From UBA4781 sp963674975 (GTDB lineage: Bacteria > Chloroflexota > Anaerolineae > Anaerolineales > Anaerolineaceae): DNA of 64,000 nt. The notes beneath the pieces are model-generated. The model searched no databases, was not told the DNA's origin, and saw only the letters and a list, made by a program, of their open reading frames with translations. Location: assembly GCA_963674975.1 (NCBI GenBank), contig OY771913.1:248001-312000 (forward strand). The letters run 5' to 3'. Below, piece after piece: positions 16,734 to 25,727 of the stretch; positions within the stretch are counted from its first letter, which is position 1, and each line of letters begins with the position of its first letter. The position numbers and the translations under genes are program-made.

Positions 16734-18077
16734 ATGTATAAAAAAATAGACTTTCATTGTGCTTATTTAGAAAAAATTCCCGTAAAAAATGAGATCCTTG
16801 AAGTTTTGGGAGCGGCTTTTTCCAGTGTGGATCCGGTTCGAGCGGTAAAGAATAGTGTTGAATATACAGATTCGCATCTAAAAATTGTGGATGCGGAAAT
16901 ACCGATAGATAAAGATACGAGGATCCTGGTGTGGGGGTTGGGAAAAGCTTCTCAAGCAATGGCTGTTGGATTGAAAGAAGTGCTGGGGAATGCCATTAAA
17001 ACAGGGGCGGTGATCACAAAACACGCCTCGCGCAAATTGGAAGACAGGCTTTGCCCCGAAATTGAAACATTTGAAGGCTCTCATCCTATTCCATCCGATA
17101 AAAGCATTCATGCGGCTGAATCTGCGCTGGAGAGAATGGGAAAATTGAGCGAAAAAGACCTTGTTATTGCCCTTATTTCAGGAGGTGGCTCTGCACTGGC
17201 TGTACTGCCGAAAAAAGGCATCACACTGGATGATTACCGCCGTATGACGCAGCTGCTGCTGGATTGCGGTGCGTCCATCCAGGAGATCAACACCATCCGC
17301 AAGCAAATTGACCGTATTAAAGGCGGTGGATTACTGGGTATTCTTTATCCAGCTCAAGTTGTATCCCTGATCCTCTCGGATGTGGTGGACGATCCACTGG
17401 ATGTGATTGCGTCAGGACCTACTGTGCCTTCAACACAGACGAAAAAGGATGCATTCGCTGTGATAAAGAAGTATGAATTGGATTCAAAAGTGCCGAAAAA
17501 TATCCCTTCCTTGTTGAAAAGCGAAGAAAATACTAGTAATTGCGTATATACAAACATTATTAAAAATATCCTTGTCGGAAACAATAAAATTGCAACATCT
17601 AATGCAAAACTAATGGCTGAAAGCCTTGGATTTCAAGCAGAAGTGGTGTCCACAACACTGCAGGGAGAAGCGCGTGAACTGGGGGAGAAGCTGGGAAAAG
17701 AGTTGAGGGACCATTTAAAAAGTGGAAATAAGCGAAAATGCTGGATCTATGGGGGTGAAACTACCGTAACCATCCATGGAAAGGGCAAAGGGGGCAGGAA
17801 TCAGGAATTCATCCTGGCTGCAGCACAGGAAATAGCAAGATTAGAAGGCGGATGTATTCTATCTATTGCTACGGATGGGGAAGATGGACCCACAGACGCC
17901 GCAGGAGCGATTGCTGATGGAAACACTCTCGCTGAAGGTGATCAGTTGGGGTTAAATGCCGCAGAATACCTGCAAAACAACGATGCGTATCCATACCTGG
18001 ATGCGGTGGGAAGCCTGATCAGAACCGGACCCAGCGGTACAAATGTCAACGATCTGGTAATTTTATTTTCGTATTGA
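16734..18077 (+). CDS. Glycerate 2-kinase (MOFRL/TtuD family)
   Basis: The 447-residue product matches class II glycerate kinases, which make 2-phosphoglycerate. The N-terminal domain has GLGKASQAMA and ISGGGSALAVLP. The central KQIDRIKGGGL is the family's lysine-containing motif. The C-terminal MOFRL domain shows GGETTVTIHGKGKGGRNQE and ATDGEDGPTDAAGA. It probably feeds serine- or tartronate-derived glycerate into lower glycolysis. No good ribosome-binding site precedes the ATG at 16734, so the exact start is uncertain. It ends one base before the convergent epimerase-like gene. Confidence 0.88.
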   Translation: MYKKIDFHCAYLEKIPVKNEILEVLGAAFSSVDPVRAVKNSVEYTDSHLKIVDAEIPIDKDTRILVWGLGKASQAMAVGLKEVLGNAIKTGAVITKHASRKLEDRLCPEIETFEGSHPIPSDKSIHAAESALERMGKLSEKDLVIALISGGGSALAVLPKKGITLDDYRRMTQLLLDCGASIQEINTIRKQIDRIKGGGLLGILYPAQVVSLILSDVVDDPLDVIASGPTVPSTQTKKDAFAVIKKYELDSKVPKNIPSLLKSEENTSNCVYTNIIKNILVGNNKIATSNAKLMAESLGFQAEVVSTTLQGEARELGEKLGKELRDHLKSGNKRKCWIYGGETTVTIHGKGKGGRNQEFILAAAQEIARLEGGCILSIATDGEDGPTDAAGAIADGNTLAEGDQLGLNAAEYLQNNDAYPYLDAVGSLIRTGPSGTNVNDLVILFSY

Positions 18078-19091
18078 TTAATACAGTTTCTTTATAGATG
18101 GCAGCAGGTATTCATTGAATGCTCTCTGCATATCATAATCCGGCTGCCAGCCCCAATCTCGGCGCGCGGCAGAATCATCACAGTCCTGCGGCCAGGTATC
18201 AACGATCGCCTGGCGGGGAGCATTGGCATCAAAGGTAATCGCGGCATCAGTGTAGGCAGTTTTCACCATCTCAAAGAGTTCCTGCGCGGTGGGAGAGAAG
18301 CTGGTGACATTGTAAACAGAGCGGGTCAGCGTATCGCAGGAAGCATTTTCAAGCATGAGCAGTGATTTGATGGCATCTGGCATTGCCATGAAGGGGATGC
18401 GTGTATCCGGGCGCACAAAGCAGGAATAGGGTTCGCCTTTAGCAGCAGCATGGATCATTTCAGGACCGTAATCGCTGGTACCGCCGGTAGGGACGGTATC
18501 AGCAGAGATCAACCCGGGGAAGCGCACGCAGCGGAAATCAATGGAATGCTTCCCGCGGTCTTTGGCAAGCTGGCGGTAGTGGGCGGTGTAGTACTGCCCC
18601 AAATTCTCACAGTACAGCTTGTTGCAGCCGTACATGGTGATGGGATTACACCACATCCATTCTTTGATCTTGCCTTCTTTCTGCTTTGTTTCCAGATCGG
18701 GCAATCCATACACCGCGATCGAGCTGGGGTAGATGAATTTAACAGAATTTCCCTGCCAGGTGGAGAGTTCCACGCCCATGCGCAGCAGGTTCAGGGTGCC
18801 TTCCACGTTGATCTTGTGGGCGGTTTCGGGGTTGTATTCCGCCTTGGTGGAGAGAATGGAAGCCAGGTGGTAGATGGTGGTGATCTCATATTCTGCCATC
18901 AGTCTGCCCAGCAGCATGGAATCCAGGATATCTCCCTGCACGAAACGTTCACAAAGAGAAGCGAGGTCATCATCCAGAGGTTTTAGATCCAACGCCACAA
19001 TGCGTTTGCCCTGCTGTTTGGCGAGGGCTTTGATCAAACCATGCCCGATCTCGCCATTGGCGCCTGTGATCATTACGACTTCATTTCTCAT
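18078..19091 (-). CDS. SDR-family NAD-dependent epimerase/dehydratase, L-threonine 3-dehydrogenase-like
   Basis: This 337-residue extended SDR has the NAD-binding TGANGEIGHGL at residues 9-19, the catalytic YxxxK in MYGCNK, and PSSIAVYG. The segments YHLASILS, RFPGLISADTVPTGGTSDYG and DTWPQDCDDSAARRDWGW closely follow the pattern of SDR-type L-threonine 3-dehydrogenases, which oxidise threonine to 2-amino-3-ketobutyrate. That function is the best guess; a sugar-nucleotide epimerase is the alternative. G+C is visibly higher here than in the AT-rich patch that begins just upstream. Confidence 0.8.
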   Translation of the reverse strand: MRNEVVMITGANGEIGHGLIKALAKQQGKRIVALDLKPLDDDLASLCERFVQGDILDSMLLGRLMAEYEITTIYHLASILSTKAEYNPETAHKINVEGTLNLLRMGVELSTWQGNSVKFIYPSSIAVYGLPDLETKQKEGKIKEWMWCNPITMYGCNKLYCENLGQYYTAHYRQLAKDRGKHSIDFRCVRFPGLISADTVPTGGTSDYGPEMIHAAAKGEPYSCFVRPDTRIPFMAMPDAIKSLLMLENASCDTLTRSVYNVTSFSPTAQELFEMVKTAYTDAAITFDANAPRQAIVDTWPQDCDDSAARRDWGWQPDYDMQRAFNEYLLPSIKKLY

Positions 19092-19484
19092 AAGTATTCT
19101 CCGTTATCCTGTTTATAATCGATTTTTGAGGAAGAATAAAGGTTTTCTTTCTTAAATGAAAAATCATTTGTCATGAGAAATACAAAGAATAATATTTTAT
19201 TAAGTACTAGTATATTTCATAAATCTATAATAGAAAGGAGGTAAGAAAGATTGAACATAGTTTGAATACATTGGATGGGCATTGTTCTTAATACTAAATG
19301 GACAACAATGCACAAAACACCAAATGTAAAACTAATAAGATACTTGGGATTTTAAAATAGTAAGATGATAATCAAATTATTAAACGAACACAAAGTAGTA
19401 ATATTGATATACGTTTTGGTGCATTAAAAACCATACTCATTTATATTTTAATAACACCTATTATTAGTAAAAGGGATTAATAAT

Positions 19485-19688
19485 TTATTTTCTTCTGTTG
19501 TATGGACTTTGATTCCAAGGTGCAAGTGATTTATTTAGATCTTGTGCTTTAGACCTTATTGCGTTTTCTGTTCTTTCAAGTTTCAGTGCAATCAATCTAG
19601 TTGGAGTATTGTGATCAATAAGATCAACAAGTTTATTTTCATCCTTTTTAGACCAAGGTTTACCAGAATTAGAAGGTTTCTTCGCCAT
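19485..19688 (-). CDS. Small SANT/Myb-like or helix-turn-helix DNA-binding protein, 67 aa
   Basis: The protein has the layout of a single SANT/Myb-like unit. WSKKDENKLVDLIDH is followed by a turn, and TPTRLIALKLERTENAIRSKAQDL looks like a recognition helix, as in small proteins that scan DNA. Flanks are basic (NRRK at the end). AGGAGG lies 5 nt before the ATG. It diverges from the 19778 membrane-protein gene and might control it; that is inference. Confidence 0.7.
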   Translation of the reverse strand: MAKKPSNSGKPWSKKDENKLVDLIDHNTPTRLIALKLERTENAIRSKAQDLNKSLAPWNQSPYNRRK

Positions 19689-19777
19689 CGTTTCCTCCTT
19701 ATATTACACATATTATGAAATGATAATATGGAAAAGTCAATGAATGTAATACCTCCTACTAAGTGTAGAATTAATAC

Positions 19778-20488
19778 ATGGAAAAATATACTTATAGGGA
19801 TTTTTTGTATGATATTTGTAAATACACTTGGAGTGAATTCAAAATACTATGGGGATTTACAAATTGGTTACAAGGAATATTAACCATCATAGTATGGTTA
19901 GGTGGAATTGGTCTACTTGTTATATTCCAATATATTGATTATGCTGTGGAGTCAATTATTACACAGCTAGTGATGATTTTATCTGGATTAATAATTTCGG
20001 TTGTTTGTTTATTTTTCTTGGGTGCATTTGTTTCTCCATTTAAAATATATAAAGAATTAAAAGACAAGGAAATTTACAACGAATATTATTCAAAAAATAT
20101 CAGAATTACTAAAACGCCTGATAATAAAGGTTTAACTCTATACAATCTTTCGGATTCAATTTTCTCTGGAAATATTTATCTCCTTGCTGTTATTGAATTG
20201 GATGATTTTCCTGCTTTAACTTTACAGACAATTGATGGAGATTCAATACTAAAGCTTTCGCCTAAAATACCTATTCAAATAAACCTTGTAGATGTAGAAG
20301 AAAACAATGTAACCTGTGTAGATAATAAAGGTCGAATTGTGAACTACAGAGAAGGTAATAACACATTGATTATAAGGTTGTCAGGAGAATTCAAGGGTTA
20401 TTCTAAAACTATAACCAAAGATACTTATTGGATTCTTAATGTTAATAAAAAAAAGAGAGTAGTTCGGTTAAGGTGCACGGCAAATTGA
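19778..20488 (+). CDS. Hypothetical membrane protein with soluble C-terminal domain, 236 aa
   Basis: I do not recognise the family. Two hydrophobic helices (about residues 33-52 and 62-88) anchor the N-terminus. The remaining 145 residues are hydrophilic and probably beta-rich, rich in Asn, Lys and Ile, as expected for AT-rich DNA. No convincing ribosome-binding site precedes the ATG, so a later start or leaderless expression is possible. It precedes the zinc-ribbon gene by 60 bp in the same direction. Confidence 0.6.
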   Translation: MEKYTYRDFLYDICKYTWSEFKILWGFTNWLQGILTIIVWLGGIGLLVIFQYIDYAVESIITQLVMILSGLIISVVCLFFLGAFVSPFKIYKELKDKEIYNEYYSKNIRITKTPDNKGLTLYNLSDSIFSGNIYLLAVIELDDFPALTLQTIDGDSILKLSPKIPIQINLVDVEENNVTCVDNKGRIVNYREGNNTLIIRLSGEFKGYSKTITKDTYWILNVNKKKRVVRLRCTAN

Positions 20489-20548
20489 TCTTTTACTTAT
20501 ATAAATTACTAATTCTTATTATCTTTTGAATACAGAGGAACATAACGT

Positions 20549-21223
20549 ATGAAGTATTGCCAAAAGTGTGGGAAAAAGAATGTGGACGATGCAAATTATT
20601 GTTTCTATTGTGGGAATAAATTTAATGGGAATAAAAGAAATAATATAATAATTATACTGTCAATGCTTATTATTACATCTTTATTATTTGTATTTATTTA
20701 TTATTTCATTATAAAAAATAGTAAGGATGGCATAATCCAAGAAAAAGCATTTGTTGAATTAACACAAGAACAAACAAACTCCACCATAATACCAAGTATT
20801 ACTCCTACAGATCAATCTTGTGAAGAATTTACTACTCTGCCAGAATTAAATATTTCCTATAATAAAAAATATCGATGTTTGTATGGTGTTGCTATTGTTG
20901 CAGAATTAATTTTCCCCAATAACGAAAAAACGTATTTTGTTATTGCTTATATGGACAAAGAAAATGATTATAAAATATTAAGATTCAACATAGATGGTGA
21001 TTATTCTAAGAAGAATAAAAATTGTATAGTTGTTAGCGGATTGTTGGAAACAAAAGACGGAAATGAATTTACTTTACATAATGACACAGCAAAAATTTTC
21101 ACATGTTCTGATTCTCAAAAAGAAATAGCACCATTTGTTTCTATATCTAGTTCGATTACATTTTGGGAGAACGATAATCTACCGGATTTATATGATTGGG
21201 ATTTATATTTTTCAAATGAATGA
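20549..21223 (+). CDS. Zinc-ribbon plus single-TM hypothetical protein, 224 aa
   Basis: The N-terminus is a zinc ribbon with two CxxC knuckles (YCQKCGKK and YCFYCGNK). A basic linker and one strong transmembrane helix (about residues 31-53) follow, then a non-cytoplasmic region with a Thr/Ser-rich stalk and a probable beta domain containing four cysteines. Zinc-ribbon/TM proteins of this shape occur widely in Firmicutes and Chloroflexota and have no assigned function. GAGG lies 10 nt upstream of the ATG. Codon use is strongly AT-biased. Confidence 0.65.
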   Translation: MKYCQKCGKKNVDDANYCFYCGNKFNGNKRNNIIIILSMLIITSLLFVFIYYFIIKNSKDGIIQEKAFVELTQEQTNSTIIPSITPTDQSCEEFTTLPELNISYNKKYRCLYGVAIVAELIFPNNEKTYFVIAYMDKENDYKILRFNIDGDYSKKNKNCIVVSGLLETKDGNEFTLHNDTAKIFTCSDSQKEIAPFVSISSSITFWENDNLPDLYDWDLYFSNE

Positions 21224-21290
21224 ACAATTAAAATGCACTACTTTCATATATAAAAGGGATATTATAAGAAATTAATACAATTAATAAAAA

Positions 21291-21364
21291 TGCCCCCGGT
21301 GAGACTCGAACTCACAACCGCCAGATTAGAAGTCTGATGCGCTGTCCAATTGCGCTACGAGGGC
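21291..21364 (-). tRNA. tRNA-Arg (anticodon UCU)
   Basis: On the minus strand the acceptor arm is GCCCTCG / CGGGGGC with discriminator A. The anticodon arm is CAGAC-TTCTAAT-type with anticodon TCT (reads AGA), and the T-arm contains GTTCGAGTC. CCA is not encoded. A TATAAT lies about 20 bp upstream of the 5' end. The 3' end faces the AT-rich patch, the usual side for tRNA-targeted integration. Confidence 0.95.
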
Positions 21365-21403
21365 ATGTATTTATATGCGGCAAAATTATACCGCAAGATT
21401 TGT

Positions 21404-21838
21404 TCAATCTTGTAAAGGTCGGATGCCCTTAAATATCTGGGCTCCCGAAAAAGTACGCAGAATGGTGGTGGCAGATTTGCCGGTAAGTTCTGCCAGCTGT
21501 GTGGAATTCAGCGGCTTATTTCCATTTGCCAGAAATAACTTGAAGATCATGTTTACCAGGGTGGTATTCTGTGAAATGAATCCTTCCTGCTGGGCGCAGT
21601 GTTCAACCAGGGTATGCAGCAAGCCGTCCACGCGTTTCACTTCGGCGGTTGCGGGATCGATGAAATCGATCTGGATATTTTGATCCTGACCCTCGTATAG
21701 AACGCGATGCTCGTCACACAAAAAATCCAACAGAAAGACCCTCCAATTCGAGTCATGTTCTTTCCACCAATCGAAATCGATGTGAAATGGTGTTTCTAAG
21801 GTGGGTTTAACAAGGCTGAAATGGCTAACAGGGTTCAT
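21404..21838 (-). CDS. Hypothetical protein with C-terminal winged-helix-like segment, 144 aa
   Basis: Not recognised. The last 50 residues (NKPLNSTQLAELTGKSATTI, followed by LRTFSG) look like a helix-turn-helix of the winged type. The N-terminal half is acidic and contains a tryptophan cluster (DFDWWKEHDSNWRVFLLDFL). It starts 5 bp downstream of the 522-aa gene with AAGGAT before its ATG, so the two are cotranscribed and may act together. A small CAAGATT/AATCTTG hairpin overlaps the stop. Confidence 0.65.
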   Translation of the reverse strand: MNPVSHFSLVKPTLETPFHIDFDWWKEHDSNWRVFLLDFLCDEHRVLYEGQDQNIQIDFIDPATAEVKRVDGLLHTLVEHCAQQEGFISQNTTLVNMIFKLFLANGNKPLNSTQLAELTGKSATTILRTFSGAQIFKGIRPLQD

Positions 21839-21843
21839 AAATT

Positions 21844-23412
21844 TTATCCTTCATTATCCTTAAAATGAAAATATAGATCACCGAGATGCTGAATGGTCGG
21901 GTTGGTAAGCAGGAAATCAAGCACCGGGCTGGGCGGGCAGCGGAAAACTACATTGACCGAGGCATACATCTCCTGTGCATGGATATGCCCCTGCGGGTTC
22001 AACTTTGCCAGTTCATGACCAACCTGCAGGAAGATCTTTTCAGGGTTCAAGTTTTCACGCTCCATCCATACCGCGTCCAGTGCGTCCTGATCGGGAATGG
22101 CAATGGACATGCGCTCGTCAAAATTGACTTCAATGGGATGCTTCAACATGGCGAACACGATTCCCTTATCTGTGCCGACCAGAACAGTCTTGATCCATTC
22201 CTTGTTCTGACGGCTTTTTTCGCAGCTGATGCTGATCTCACCCGGTTTCTTGGCTTTTTCAAGCGTGATCAGGCTGCCGGGAAGGATGCCCTTTTCAGTA
22301 AACCAATCTTGTAAACCGTACACATACTTTTGCTTTCGAACTACCCAGCCGTTGAATATATCTCCGGTTTCTTTATCGATGAAGTTAAAACGTACACGGG
22401 GAGATTCAATTGCGGTTGGGAAAATATGTATTAGTGAATTCGAGAGAGGGAGAGTGCCTGACCGCCAGTGGGGATACAGCAGGCTGATGGTTTCGGCAGG
22501 TTCTGTATTTTCAGGTTCCCTGGGCTCCAGTTCATCGGCGAGCACACCCTCGAAAAGGGAAAGACACTGATCTACTTCCGGATTTACGACAGGTATCTCT
22601 TTATATTTCAAGAAAAGCGGTGTATTTTTCACATCTTCCGGTTCCATGGATTGAAGATACCAGAGGACTTCACCCGAAGGACCGACTTCATCGTAGCGTA
22701 TATCTTCCTGAAGCGCCAGATTCAATGAAAATTCAACTAATTTCTGGTTCTCATTGGTATCCATCTCGATCTGCTGCATTAATTCTCTGGTGGTAAGCGG
22801 TCCGCCTTTGGCTTCTTCAAGGATAGCTTCTATCAAATTCAGGTACCCTTTATTGATATCAACCAGAAGTGCGCGCGGGAACCATGCTTCTGCGATCTGC
22901 ACCAGGTCATCATTCTTTTCGAGGGCAGTTTCAATACATTCAAGAAATTCACTGCGGTGTTCTGCCAGAATTTTCGATTTATCAAAAGCAGGGTTTTCAT
23001 CAACCAGATCGATGGGTGTATTCAGACTATGGTCAGCCAATTCGCAGGCGATCTCTTTTGTTTCGCCGTCATCGAATTGCACTTTCATAACCTTGAAAGA
23101 TGAGAATTCCGGATTGATCCCTTCTCTGATCTCAAGCACCTTGCCATTCTTCCAACCATAGGCAGGAAAAACGAGCTCTTCTTCAACTTCATAAGAGTCT
23201 TTGGGCAAATATACTTTCCCTTTGCCGCGGGTCTTTTTCAAGATCAGTTCTTTTTCCTTTTTAATTCGATTGACGATCACCGCTTCAAGAAGGTCTGAAG
23301 CAGGCAAAGGGATTTCTTTCTCCAGCAGATAGGAATAAATAAAATCTATGTCTTCTTCTTCAACCTGGAAATTATCCCATTTATTCTTGACTGAGATATC
23401 GGGTAAAACCAT
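21844..23412 (-). CDS. Hypothetical protein, 522 aa, probable regulator or DNA-associated protein
   Basis: I do not recognise the family. The N-terminal part (about 1-130) has alternating charged helices and a beta segment with KVMKVQFDDGETKEIAC, resembling small SH3-like folds. The middle (about 185-240) has ARALLVDINKGYLNLIEAILEE and TTRELMQQIEM, suggestive of a winged-helix. The C-terminal third is beta-rich. There is no signal peptide or membrane helix. ATG 23412 is chosen; an in-frame TTG at 23436 lies upstream of the AAAGGA ribosome-binding site and is less likely. It is encoded between the M23 peptidase and the 144-aa gene on the same strand. Confidence 0.65.
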   Translation of the reverse strand: MVLPDISVKNKWDNFQVEEEDIDFIYSYLLEKEIPLPASDLLEAVIVNRIKKEKELILKKTRGKGKVYLPKDSYEVEEELVFPAYGWKNGKVLEIREGINPEFSSFKVMKVQFDDGETKEIACELADHSLNTPIDLVDENPAFDKSKILAEHRSEFLECIETALEKNDDLVQIAEAWFPRALLVDINKGYLNLIEAILEEAKGGPLTTRELMQQIEMDTNENQKLVEFSLNLALQEDIRYDEVGPSGEVLWYLQSMEPEDVKNTPLFLKYKEIPVVNPEVDQCLSLFEGVLADELEPREPENTEPAETISLLYPHWRSGTLPLSNSLIHIFPTAIESPRVRFNFIDKETGDIFNGWVVRKQKYVYGLQDWFTEKGILPGSLITLEKAKKPGEISISCEKSRQNKEWIKTVLVGTDKGIVFAMLKHPIEVNFDERMSIAIPDQDALDAVWMERENLNPEKIFLQVGHELAKLNPQGHIHAQEMYASVNVVFRCPPSPVLDFLLTNPTIQHLGDLYFHFKDNEG

Positions 23413-23461
23413 CTGTAATTTATAAATTCCTTTCAAACAAAATAATATACCATATAAATAT

Positions 23462-24877
23462 TTATGGATATGTATTCAAAACCCAATCTACGGGATTTAC
23501 CTGAACACCATTTGCCCAGATCTCCCAATGCAGGTGAGGACCGGTAACACGACCAGTTGAACCGATCAGCCCGATCAATTGTCCTTTTTCTACCAAATCA
23601 CCCACATTCACCAGTATTTCCGATTGATGGAAATATCCGCTGAAAATTCCCTGACCGTGATCAATGAAGGTTGCGTTACCACGTACGGTAAGGGGTCCGG
23701 CATAGACAACCACGCCGGCTTCGGCGGCATAGATGTTCAGACTGTTCAGATAAATTCCAAAATCAAGACCGGTATGGAAATAAATGTAATCACTCCCGTT
23801 ATAGGAACGGCGATTTCCATAAGTAGACATGAAGCCGATCGTGTCATCTTCAACAGAGCCATCTACGGGATAGATGAATGAACCCTGCCAGTATTTCTGC
23901 GGGGAAACCTGGAGAGTATAGGAACGTATAAGGTCATCTTCAGGACCGGTGATAGCTGGATCGACCGTTTCATCTTGAACATATAAAGGAGGATCCTGAA
24001 TAAAAGTACCTGCTTCTTGAAGCAGCATCTGATCATAAGAAAATAGCTGCACGGCTTGTGAACTGCCAGCTAAATTGAATGATATCAGACCCGGATCCGC
24101 CATTGCATGGATGCCCTGAATTGCATAATAAGCGTTATCCTGATCGCTGTATGGGAAAAAGTGCAGGGTATGGTCACCCATAATACCGGTAAGATCCAAT
24201 GGTTCGGTTGTATCGACCCTGATCAATATCGTGTCGCCCTGAACGAGCGGGAGAGGAGCGATCTCCACATCACGGATGAATGGAGATATCTTGCTGATTG
24301 CCTGCTCTTTATCGATAGCTGCGAAGATGGGTGTATTGCCGATCAATGCATTTCCTGAATTTATCTCATTCTGCTGCAGCAGAACCCAGGGATTCAACTG
24401 CTGGCGGACAGCATTCTCGATTAATGTATCCTGGGTTTGCATGGTATGAGCGATAAAAAGAGAAGTATCTTCATCCTGCACCGGAACAATGATATTCGTT
24501 CCAACATAGACTTCGTTCGGTGAGGTGATCTTGTTTAAAGATAAAAGGGTATCCATCGGAATGCCATTCGCAATGGATAGATCTTCGAGCGACTCTCCAA
24601 TATTGATCGCACGGGTGAGCAGCTGTCCTGTGATCCCTTCCAGACCGGGGATATATAAGGCAGTTCCTTCTGAAATAAGGTCTTGATTGACAATACCGTT
24701 GAGTAAAATAATATCGTCAACTGACGTATTGAATTTTTCTGCGATCAGTGTTAATGTTTCACCGGATTGAACAATGTAAACAGGATAGTCAGTATCATCT
24801 TGTGCGAAACCGGTGCTTACATTGGTTGTTATAAGGAAAAGAGATAGAAAGAACGAGATAAAAAGTCTTTTGCGCAT
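23462..24877 (-). CDS. LysM-domain M23 family metallopeptidase (cell-wall hydrolase)
   Basis: This 471-residue exported protein has a signal peptide of about 25 residues (basic start, hydrophobic core, cleavage near GFAQ). A LysM repeat follows (YIVQSGETLTLIAEKFNTSV, about 33-76), with a second degenerate LysM unit (about 88-135). The C-terminus (about 365-465) is an M23/LytM endopeptidase with zinc ligands in HTGLDF and the HLHWE motif. Both metal-binding motifs are intact, so peptidoglycan cross-bridge cleavage is plausible even though Anaerolineae walls are atypical. It may head the leftward run 24877-21404. Confidence 0.9.
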   Translation of the reverse strand: MRKRLFISFFLSLFLITTNVSTGFAQDDTDYPVYIVQSGETLTLIAEKFNTSVDDIILLNGIVNQDLISEGTALYIPGLEGITGQLLTRAINIGESLEDLSIANGIPMDTLLSLNKITSPNEVYVGTNIIVPVQDEDTSLFIAHTMQTQDTLIENAVRQQLNPWVLLQQNEINSGNALIGNTPIFAAIDKEQAISKISPFIRDVEIAPLPLVQGDTILIRVDTTEPLDLTGIMGDHTLHFFPYSDQDNAYYAIQGIHAMADPGLISFNLAGSSQAVQLFSYDQMLLQEAGTFIQDPPLYVQDETVDPAITGPEDDLIRSYTLQVSPQKYWQGSFIYPVDGSVEDDTIGFMSTYGNRRSYNGSDYIYFHTGLDFGIYLNSLNIYAAEAGVVVYAGPLTVRGNATFIDHGQGIFSGYFHQSEILVNVGDLVEKGQLIGLIGSTGRVTGPHLHWEIWANGVQVNPVDWVLNTYP

Positions 24878-24879
24878 TT

Positions 24880-24908
24880 TTGTTTCTATGCTTCCAATCT
24901 GCTACAAT
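24880..24908 (+). promoter_or_regulatory. Sigma-70 promoter with extended -10 for the xth gene
   Basis: TTGTTT, 17-bp spacer, TACAAT, with TG one base before the -10 (TGC-TACAAT). The predicted start is about 33 bp before the exonuclease III ATG. Confidence 0.65.
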
Positions 24909-24947
24909 TAGGAATAGAAGGCAATTAAGTTTACCACAGTGAGAACC

Positions 24948-25712
24948 ATGAAAATTACGACCTGGAATATAAACGGAATTCGCGCAGCATTAAAAAAAGA
25001 CATAGCAAAATGGATAGGGGATTATAAGCCAGACATACTCTGTCTTCAAGAAGTAAAAGCAAAATTTGAGCAGGTTGATTTAAGCCCAATACTGGATCTG
25101 GGTTATTCCGTGATCTGGAACGCCGCTGAACGACCTGGATACAGTGGTGTCGCAACATTCTATCTCAACGAACCTGAGGCTGTGATCAAGGGAATGGGAA
25201 TTGAACAATTCGATGCCGAGGGGAGGATCATTCAAACCAGTTTTCAGGGTTTTGAACTTTTCAATATTTATTTTCCCAATGGGGGGCAGGAGAATAAGCG
25301 GGTTCCTTTTAAACTTGAGTTTTATAAAGAACTGCTCGATAAATGTGATGCGCTGCATAAAGAGGGGAAAAATATCATAATCACAGGAGATTTCAACACG
25401 GCTCACAACGAGATCGATCTAAAGAATCCCAAGCAAAATGAAAAGAACACCGGATTTCTTCCCGAAGAAAGAGCTTGGATCGATACTTATTTGGAACATG
25501 ATTTTATAGATATCTTTCGAAAACGATACCCGGAGAAAGAACAATATTCCTGGTGGACATATCGATTCAATTCAAGAGAAAAAAACATAGGATGGCGTCT
25601 GGATTATTATCTGATATCATCCCGGTTGGAAGAAAAGATCATAGATGTAACTATACATGATGAGGTCATGGGATCTGATCATTGTCCAGTAACTCTGGAA
25701 ATCAAAAATTAG
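24948..25712 (+). CDS. xth: Exodeoxyribonuclease III / AP endonuclease
   Basis: This 254-residue enzyme of the EEP family cuts DNA at abasic sites in base excision repair. Motifs are TTWNINGIRA, the metal ligand E in CLQEVKA, the catalytic GDFNTAHNEIDL, WWTYR-type substrate contacts and the terminal GSDHCPV. Length is normal. ATG 24948 gives the family-typical MKITTWN start; an in-frame GTG nine bases upstream is possible. A response regulator follows after 15 bp in the same transcript. Confidence 0.94.
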   Translation: MKITTWNINGIRAALKKDIAKWIGDYKPDILCLQEVKAKFEQVDLSPILDLGYSVIWNAAERPGYSGVATFYLNEPEAVIKGMGIEQFDAEGRIIQTSFQGFELFNIYFPNGGQENKRVPFKLEFYKELLDKCDALHKEGKNIIITGDFNTAHNEIDLKNPKQNEKNTGFLPEERAWIDTYLEHDFIDIFRKRYPEKEQYSWWTYRFNSREKNIGWRLDYYLISSRLEEKIIDVTIHDEVMGSDHCPVTLEIKN

Positions 25713-25727
25713 AAGGATGGAGGTTGA

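Larger units (their letters stand above)
19130..21290. other. AT-rich accessory patch bounded by tRNA-Arg
   Basis: Base composition drops sharply between the threonine-dehydrogenase-like gene and the tRNA-Arg 3' end. The patch holds three short orphan genes and about 390 bp of apparent non-coding DNA (19092-19484). That non-coding stretch contains a perfect Shine-Dalgarno (AAAGGAGGT at 19234) with no usable start after it, and an inverted repeat GCATTGTT/AACAATGC (19279-19311). No integrase or repeat of the tRNA 3' end is seen. The composition and tRNA position suggest horizontally acquired or decayed DNA. Confidence 0.6.

Noticed and set aside
19279..19311. Inverted repeat as insertion-sequence ends or terminator
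   Set aside because: It is a single 8-bp pair with a 17-base loop, no transposase remains and no T-run.
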